Source: Scenedesmus sp. ARA3 (Eukaryota > Chlorophyta > Chlorophyceae > Sphaeropleales > Scenedesmaceae). From it: a DNA stretch of 64,000 nt. Below the pieces are notes generated by a model, which ran no database searches, was not told where the DNA came from, and worked only from the letters and a program-made list of their open reading frames with translations. Shown here piece after piece: positions 58,201 to 64,000 of this stretch (its first letter is position 1; every line of letters begins with the position of its first letter). The position numbers were made by a program, and so were the translations under genes. Location of the stretch: positions 32,867 through 96,866 of the forward strand of contig RWJK01001502.1 of NCBI GenBank assembly GCA_004335835.1, read 5' to 3'.

Positions 58201-60526
58201 CACCTTCTTCTACAGGTGTGGTGTACGCCGCCGAGCCGCATGCAGAGGTCTGGCAACTCACCGGCCTGCTCACCACTTCTCTGCTTGCTGCTGCACAGGC
58301 GTGGTGTATGCCGCCAAGCCGCATGCAGAGGTGCTGGGCGTGGCGCGGCTGCTGGACGAGCAGCACAGGCTGGAGGCAGTGGTCAGCTTCGGGCCGGTGG
58401 CAGGCACGCGGCAGCGCATGCTGGCGCGCGCTGACGCAGTGTGCGGCGAGATCTACCAGCTGCCGCGCGCAGCACACCTGCAGGTGCGTGCCGCAGGGGG
58501 TTTAGGCTGGGTAGGGTCGAGGGTTTTGAAACAAACCATTGAAACCGTGTCGGATGCAGTGTGCGGCGAGATCTACCAGCTGCCGCGCGCAGCACGCCTG
58601 CAGGTGCGTTGCACAGTGTGGGGCGTGTGGAGCAGTGGTGTAGCAGCTGATTGGCAGCGCGCGCGTGTGTGCTTGACACCGTATCGCGAGGCATCTATAT
58701 AACAGCATGGGTGTCCACCGTATGGCAGCATAGAAGCAATGGCTGTTCCGGGCTGCGGGCTGAACCGCCTTCACATGCCACAGTGTACCGCCGAATGAGG
58801 TGCTGTGTATTGACCTGTGTGCGTGTGTGCAAGGTGTGTGTCGTGTGTCTCCTGGGAACTGTTTTGCATGCACCTCCTGCAAGGTGTGTGCCATGCATCC
58901 CCTGCAAACTGTGCGTCATGCACCTCCTGCAACGTGTGTGCCATGCGTCCCCTGCAAGCTTTGTCATGCATCTGCAGCAACGTGTGTGCCATGCATTCCG
59001 TGCAAACTGTGCCTCATGCATCTCCTGCAACGTGTGTGTCACCTGCAGGAGAACTGCGCGCTGAGCGGCGGCGCGCTGCAGCGCAGCAGCACGGCAGTCA
59101 CAGCGCTGGACGACATGAACAGCGATGCTGAGCAGCTAGCAGCTCTCAGTCTGGACCGCAGCTGCAGCTCCAGTGAAACCTACCACTCGGACACGAATGG
59201 GCCGGCAGCAGCAGCAGCAGCAGCGGATGATGACGTTGCATTTGATCCCGATGATGAAGCCATCTTTAACGATTTTGAGGCGACACACCTCAGCGGCAAC
59301 GGCGCGGCAGCAGCTGCGCCTGCAGCCAGCAAACAGGCCGAGCAGCAGCAGCAGCAGCAGCAGCAGCCGGAGCACGCGGCAAACGGCAGCAGCAGCCGGC
59401 ACGGCTACCATCGGAGCAAGAGCAGCATGTTTGATGGCAGCAGCAGCGTACCGCCAGTCAGCAGCAGCGGCCGCAAGGGAGCTGGGGGCCCCACTGTGCC
59501 TGGTGTTGCTGTGGCACGGATAGAAGGCTGCTGGCTGTCACACCTCAACGTAGATAACAAGCGGTGAGTGCTGCAGTGGGGTGCAAATCATCCCTGTTGA
59601 AAGCGGTTGTCATCCCTGTTGAAAGCGGTTGTCGCAAAAGTGTGTCGTCACTTGTAGCACAGCAGCTGCTGTCGTGCAGTAGCAATGAGTAGTTGTGCTA
59701 CCTGCAGCACACGGTAGCTGCTGCTGAGGAGCGTGCTGTTGCAGAGACTGCAGCATCGGAGAGCAGGCTGCAGCCAGGTGTGCATGCTGGCTGCTTCTCT
59801 TCAGGGCACTGGTGAAAACAGCGAAAGAAATTGGGTGCAGGGCAAGAACATCTAGAGGGCTGCTGACAGCGTAGAAAGAGGTTGACGGAGGGGGGGAGGG
59901 GGAGTTGAGAGAAACTTGCAGAAGAGAGTTTGGCCGGCGGGGTGAGAGAGAATTGGCCGCGAGAGAGGTCTGTTACAGGGATGGGCCGCAGAGAGAGAGA
60001 GAGGCCGGGCCAGGGATGGGCCACGAGAGAGGTCTGTTACAGGGGTGGGCCGCCGAAATGTGTGGAATTGTCGCGTCTGGTCTGGCCAAGATGGCAGCGT
60101 GTGCTGTTGCCACCAAGATCCCTGTCAGCCGCCTTAGCTCAGTTGGTTAGAGCGCCTTTTTAGTAAGGAGGAGGTCTTTGGTTCGACTCCGATAGGTGGC
60201 AGGTACTGGGCAACACGCAGCCCTGCAGCCTCCTTGATTTCAGCTGCATCTTGGTTTTGCACAGGGCACCTCTCAACCCCTCTTCAACTCTGTCTCTTGG
60301 TCAATCTGCTGCCGCTGCTGTCAGGTACTGGACGCTTGCCGAGGCCACCCCGCAGCACTTTGCACCAGCTGCGCGGCCGCTGCCTTCTGACCTCAGCCTG
60401 CGGCCTGACCTCAAGGCAGTGGCAGCAGGCGACATGGATGCAGCGCAGCGCCACAAGGAGGCAGGGGAGCACCAGCAGCGCTCAGACCGGCGGCTGCGAG
60501 AGGCGGCGGGAGTGTTTGAGCACTGA
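55252..60526 (+). CDS. Oxysterol-binding protein-related protein (lipid transfer domain only)
   Basis: Nine exons keep phase: 55252-55344, 55609-55685, 56111-56222, 56838-56940, 57156-57259, 57522-57714, 58299-58483, 59049-59563 and 60325-60526, giving 527 residues. The start is MGFYKTLRRALTNTGF. Hallmarks of the ORP ligand-binding domain appear in order: ILQGNLNLVNTSFPV, HHSVENWKKPFNPILGETWQ, the fingerprint EQVSHHPPVSAYQLQG split by an intron after EQ, PVVKFYGIKTVAKG, and near the end RPDLKAVAAGDMDAAQRHKE. The two His of the fingerprint bind the phosphoinositide head group in known members. No PH domain is present. Exon 8 inserts about 150 low-complexity, acid- and Gln-rich residues that include EAIFNDFEATHL. 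That stretch resembles an FFAT-like motif for ER contact (inference). Introns 3, 6 and 7 contain tandem copies of splice junctions, and intron 8 contains a tRNA gene. Confidence 0.9.
56190..56507 (+). repeat. Four copies of the end of ORP exon 3 with its donor
   Basis: Units start at 56190 (true exon end), 56321, 56387 and 56453; the last three have an exact 66-base period. Each contains GAGCCGCGCAGCTAC (GTTTCAGCC in the last), CGCAG or TGCAG, and a GTGCGG donor. The 66-base unit keeps frame (22 codons: VLMFEPRSYPQVRRAAQH...). Confidence 0.95.
57953..58334 (+). repeat. Five copies of the ORP exon 7 acceptor and exon start
   Basis: Acceptor CAGs end at 57954, 58038, 58117, 58214 and 58298. 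Each is followed by about 36 bases of exon-like sequence (GTGGTGTATGCCGCCAAGCC...GCAGAG). Spacings are 84, 79, 97 and 84. Only the fifth runs on into the full exon. Copy 3 has a one-base insertion. Copies 2-4 end GAG|GTCTGG, a possible donor, so they could act as microexons. Confidence 0.95.
58436..58609 (+). repeat. Near-identical duplicate of the end of ORP exon 7 with its donor
   Basis: 58436-58489 and 58556-58609 match at 53 of 54 positions, 120 bases apart. Both carry GGCGAGATCTACCAGCTGCC and a CAG|GTGCGT donor. The second copy also follows a GATGCAG acceptor and could be a 44-base exon. Confidence 0.95.
58815..59045 (+). repeat. Imperfect short tandem array in ORP intron 7
   Basis: Units of about 30 bases built on CCTGCAA(A/C/G)(C/G)TGTG and CATGC(A/G)(T/C)C repeat up to the acceptor at 59048. 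Read as protein they look Cys-rich, but this is an effect of the repeat. Confidence 0.85.
59589..59632 (+). repeat. 22-bp tandem duplication in ORP intron 8
   Basis: Two exact copies of a 22-base unit (CATCCCTGTTGAAAGCGG...) begin 26 bases after the exon 8 donor. Further on, at about 59890-60055, the intron is purine-rich with repeated GAGAGAGGTCTGTTACAGGG. Confidence 0.95.
60128..60200 (+). tRNA. tRNA-Thr (anticodon AGT), inside ORP intron 8
   Basis: A 73-base cloverleaf. The acceptor stem GCCGCCT pairs with AGGTGGC (one G-T). The D arm is GCTC..GAGC with loop AGTTGGTTA. The anticodon arm is CCTTT-TTAGTAA-GGAGG with anticodon AGT (60162-60164), reading ACU = Thr. The T arm has GGTTCGACTCC. 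It has no intron and no encoded CCA; A follows as discriminator. The anticodon and T stems are weaker than usual, with two G-T pairs next to the anticodon loop, and one G-T plus one T-T mismatch in the T stem. It may be functional or beginning to decay. It is co-oriented with the host gene. Confidence 0.88.
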
Positions 60527-61819
60527 AAATGATAAGTAGTTTGAGACAGTAAAGGGCTTAGCGAGCAGCTGCCAGCTGGCTTGTCAGAAGACTGGTGAAC
60601 TCTCTATACCTGTTGGAGTGGTGTTATCTTGCTCTCTGCAAGGACCCAAAATGTGTGGCAGAATTGCAGTTGTAGTCATGGTGGGGGAAAGGATTTGGCG
60701 CATGGTGGTTTGAGTCCGATGTTTGCTGTGTGTGCATGTGCATGGGCGGTGAGCAGCATTTACTGGCCCAGTGGTGCGCTGCATTTCTCCCGAGGCTGCG
60801 GCAGTGTGCTACAAAGGGGTTGCAGCAGCTGCCAGCACAGCACAGCACATATTGCTGGGCTATTGGAGGAGTTGGCTTCACGAGCATTCATTCTGCTTTG
60901 CATGCCCACCCACATCGATTTGGGTGACGCCGTGAACAATCAGGATGAATTGGTGCCAGGGGGAAGCACGGACGCATGTGGTCTCAATGGTTGCGGATGT
61001 TTCATACAGTGGCGGAGAGGGCACCGTGTCCTCTGTGACTCAGCTTTCTGCTGGGAGTGGGCGACTCCAGTCAGCGAGCACTTTTAGACAATTGTGCAGG
61101 CGGCGCGTGCCGGGTATGTCAGTGCAGGTGTCAGCACATGCGCATAAGCTGCACTCACAAGCATGTGTACAATTGGCTTTATGCGGCGAGTCAACCACGG
61201 CTGGTTATGATGGCGCCGATGCTGTTCTGCTGCATCACTGCAAAGCTGCAAGCTGCAATGAGTATGCATTTAACTGCAAGTTGCTACCAGTTAAGAGTCG
61301 TCTTTCTCCGGTGCTCCTCAGATGCGCATACGCTGCAGCTTATGGCAGCTGCCGTGTCATTTGTTGACGTCAGTTTGTTACATCGGCTGACGGGGACACC
61401 CAGGCTCCACCGCCTGAAGGTGGTGCAGCAGAAGTGTCTTTATGTTTGACTCGACTGCTCAAAGGTAACACGTGGCCACGTACCAGTGCCTGAAAGCAAG
61501 CTCTTGGACCACGGCCGGCGCACAGCACTGACCATCAGCAACGCTGCCAGCTGTCGCCAATAATAGTGCTGCTGCTGTTGCGCGGCACAGCATCCTCGCT
61601 CTCAGCAGCACCACATTCAAGCAAGCTGTGTGCTGTTGTATCAGGAGCCAGTCGTTGCCAGGCACAAGACCATGACCAGCCAAACGCTGTCATGGATGAA
61701 GCAACCTGCAACATATGTTAAACAACTCGTCAATCTCTGCAATCCACTGCGTGGCAGCGCTATTCCGCAAGCGGAGGCTCAGCCACAAGCAGCACACAAG
61801 CAGCACCTGAAAAAGCTAC
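60527..61819. other. 3' flank of the ORP gene, no gene recognised
   Basis: Open frames on both strands are short and have no motif or splice-consistent extension. Confidence 0.5.
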
Positions 61820-62572
61820 CGGATACTCCACAGCAGTACACTGCTCGCTGTTGTGCTTGTTGAAGAAGCCAAGGCCCATCGCAGGCACCCAGACCTCCAG
61901 CACCACTCCATTCAACATACCCGCAAAGCGATGCCAGCGGCTGCAAGGGCTGAACTTAGCTTTGCAGGTGCACTGCACACGCGCAGCATCTGTTGTCCAG
62001 CACACGTAGAGGCAAAGTGCATGGCGCCAGAACAGTGATGGAACCTCAGCAGTAGTGCTGCATCCACGAGCGACCTGTGTCAGCAGTCACTGCACTGAGT
62101 GCATGCATTGCTTCAAGCCATACCTCAACCAACACATATCAGAGGTGACACATCAGCATCTGACAAGTTGGGCTGTGTGTCCATGCCCCGGGGGGGCACG
62201 ACAAGCAGCCATACCTCAACCAACACATATCAGAGGTGACATATCAAATTCTAACAGCAAAGTTCACACAGCAACGGCCTGAAGGATCCAGGACTGAACA
62301 GTAGGATCATACTGTACGTCTACCAACAATGCCATGCTTCGGAACCGACACAACATGTGAAGCCGCCTGCCTGTCGCGGCGTGCTCCAACGCAGAATCAA
62401 ACATCTGTGATGCGCCCGCCAAGACTATCATGCGTTTGTAGGTTGGGTGTCCAGCACCAAAGCTATACGCCGCCAACAGCTCATGCAACATTATGTCACA
62501 CAGCGACTTGCCAGTAGCTGGCCTGGGCATGCAGTGTTGTGAAGTTATGAAGCCCATGCAACTTCCTGCCAT
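61820..62572 (-). CDS. Probable exons of an unidentified minus-strand gene
   Basis: Two stretches look coding. About 61940-61820 follows a CCTTGCAG acceptor and reads RWHRFAGMLNGVVLEVWVPA then MGLGFFNKHNSEQCTAVEYP up to a GTAGCT donor. About 62543-62288 reads SLCDIMLHELLAAYSFGAGH then YKRMIVLAGASQMFDSALEH and RFRSMALLVDVQYDPTVQSW. Both have mixed, non-repetitive composition unlike shadow frames. A further short piece with a GTATGTTGG donor lies near 62613-62638. I could not join them in phase and recognise no family. A 35-base direct repeat lies between the two exons. Confidence 0.35.
62116..62241. repeat. 35-base direct repeat, 91 bases apart
   Basis: 62116-62150 and 62207-62241 are identical (AGCCATACCTCAACCAACAC...). 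On the minus strand each carries GGTTGAG|GTATGGC, a good splice-donor context. Confidence 0.95.
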
Positions 62573-64000
62573 GATTCAAAATGAAGCTCAAGTTCGGATA
62601 CTTGAAGCCAACATACCTGGATGCGGTTGAAAGATCCATGCTGGATGTGTCAACGGCATGCAGGCATTAAGTAGACTTCAAGTACCCAAACAATAGATTC
62701 ACTGTGGTACACGGACAAACCCTGCAATTGCAGCGCTCGACCGTCAAATACCATGCAGTCCACGCCAGCATGCTTACAACACCATGCGAGGGACACATGC
62801 AGACGCACACGCAGGCAGACGCAGCCACCAGAACCACAACCACAACGAAGCCACCAGAACCACGATAAAAGAATGCAGTACGCAACCAACCGAACCACAC
62901 AAGCGTGCCTCCTTGCCAGGTCAGACAAAATAACACACCTGACACAGCCCTTGTCAGCTCGCCCCCAATGGGCCTGCCTACAACCTTTGGGCACAACACC
63001 CCAGAATAGAGCTGCCTGAAGCAGCCAGCCAAACACGCAGCAACCAAGAATGTGAAGCAGAACTTGTAACCAGGGGTCAAATGCTATCACTTACTGTCCA
63101 GGGTACCACGTAAACCTGAAAGGCAGACACCCAAAGTCGACACACAGACTCCTTGATTATTGCAGCACGTCCGCCCTGCCATAGCTGCTTGCAAGCCAGC
63201 TACAGGCGCACCAGCAGCAGTAGCCGCAGCCAAAGCAGTACACAAATCAACACGAATGGGGTGCAGAGACCCTCCTGGCCATGCAGGATTGGCCATGGCT
63301 CATCACGCACTGAACAGCAACTGCGGGTAAACAAGCGACAAGCCAAGAATAGAAACAGCACAAGCCAGCTCGACAAGCAACAATGCACTGCCAGGCCTGC
63401 CAGGCCCTGGGGATCACAAGCATGACGAAGCTGCTGACTCGTGCACAAGGTGCATTGATGGGCCAGTTGCAGCGCACCTATGGTATTTGCTGCCGCATGA
63501 CATGCTGCAGCAGCTGCCAAACAACACACAGACCATGCTGCAGCTCTGGCAGCTCAAACAGAAAGGCCAACAAGACAGCAGGTGAAGCCTTACGCCAGGG
63601 GAGGCGTGCCTCTTGCTAGCTGGGCAGCAAACAGTACGCAAACCAGACATGACACACCCTTCACAGCAAGCGATCCCAGAGCAATCCATCAGCACAACAG
63701 TAGCTCAGCATGCCACCATGGCGCCACACAATCAAGCTGTTGTCTGTTGCCTGCGCAGCAGCATTGCACTGCTGTAGAGCAACACAAACTGGAAAGCAGG
63801 CTGCAGCCCAGGTGGCTACACAGCCCTTCTACAAATAGCGCAGTTGAAGCAACGCTACCGCCTACAGAAGCAACAGGAGCTGGCGGTTGGTGTTTTATGC
63901 AAGGCACCATGCGCAGCAGCCCCATTGACAGCAAGCGCAGTCCCAAGGCAATGACCAAACAGTTTTGCAGGATTACGTGTCTGTGCGTCTGCCAAGAAGC
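62573..64000. other. Right end of the window, coding status unresolved
   Basis: Several minus-strand frames (for example CKHAGVDCMVFDGRALQLQG near 62790-62740, and CLVIALGLRLLSMGLLRMVP near 63958) may be exons of the gene that includes 61820-62572. None could be linked with confidence. Confidence 0.3.

Noticed and set aside
58651..59567. Cys-rich repeated frame before and into ORP exon 8
   Set aside because: The Cys pattern comes from an intronic short tandem repeat. Only the part from 59049 is supported as exon.

Overview
This window is nuclear DNA from a green alga. A chlorophycean of the Scenedesmus/Tetradesmus-like Sphaeropleales is my best guess, by inference only. The evidence is intron-dense genes with GT..AG introns of roughly 70-700 bp, pervasive CAG/CTG triplet runs that appear as Gln, Ala and Leu homopolymers inside proteins, and a plant-type gene set. 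That set includes a NEF1-like plastid membrane protein, an ABCB28-like half transporter, COG1, a TBC1D19-like protein, a GILT thiol reductase, an oxysterol-binding protein and a Pro-rich secreted glycoprotein. No bacterial operon structure, organelle genes, CRISPR array or intact transposon was seen. I rebuilt genes exon by exon from splice sites and reading phase.

Layout. Position 1-1986 (-) is the 5' part of a NEF1-like gene that leaves the window. 2923-6223 (+) encodes a Gln-rich coiled-coil protein. 7200-12033 (+) encodes a secreted choloylglycine-hydrolase-family amidase. 13231-16382 (+) encodes a D-2-hydroxyacid dehydrogenase. 17025-22139 (-) encodes a very large Gln/Ala-rich protein that may be a divergent Fanconi core subunit. 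22640-23786 (+) is GILT. 24100-27843 (-) is the TBC protein. 28656-31702 (+) is a Pro-rich secreted protein with a repeated Trp/Cys motif. 33540-38461 (-) is the ABC half transporter. 38866-44872 (-) is a Kelch plus coiled-coil protein interrupted by a 152-base assembly gap. 46292-46886 (-) is mitochondrial acyl carrier protein. 47536-54381 (+) is COG1. 55252-60526 (+) is the oxysterol-binding protein, which carries a tRNA-Thr gene inside its last intron. The last 3.5 kb is poorly resolved; it may hold exons of a minus-strand gene.

The genes do not form one pathway. Several pairs are head to head and may share promoter regions: 1986/2923, 22139/22640, 27843/28656 and 46886/47536.

The most unusual property is recurrent tandem duplication of short segments that straddle exon-intron junctions. 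The amidase has a 25-bp unit repeated ten times that copies a splice donor. The dehydrogenase has duplicated acceptor and donor segments. The ABC gene has two duplicated acceptor-exon starts. The oxysterol-binding gene has duplicated junctions at three separate introns, in 4, 5 and 2 copies. CTG microsatellites also often run directly into the AG of 3' splice sites. Together these suggest a genome in which local tandem duplication keeps creating spare splice sites.
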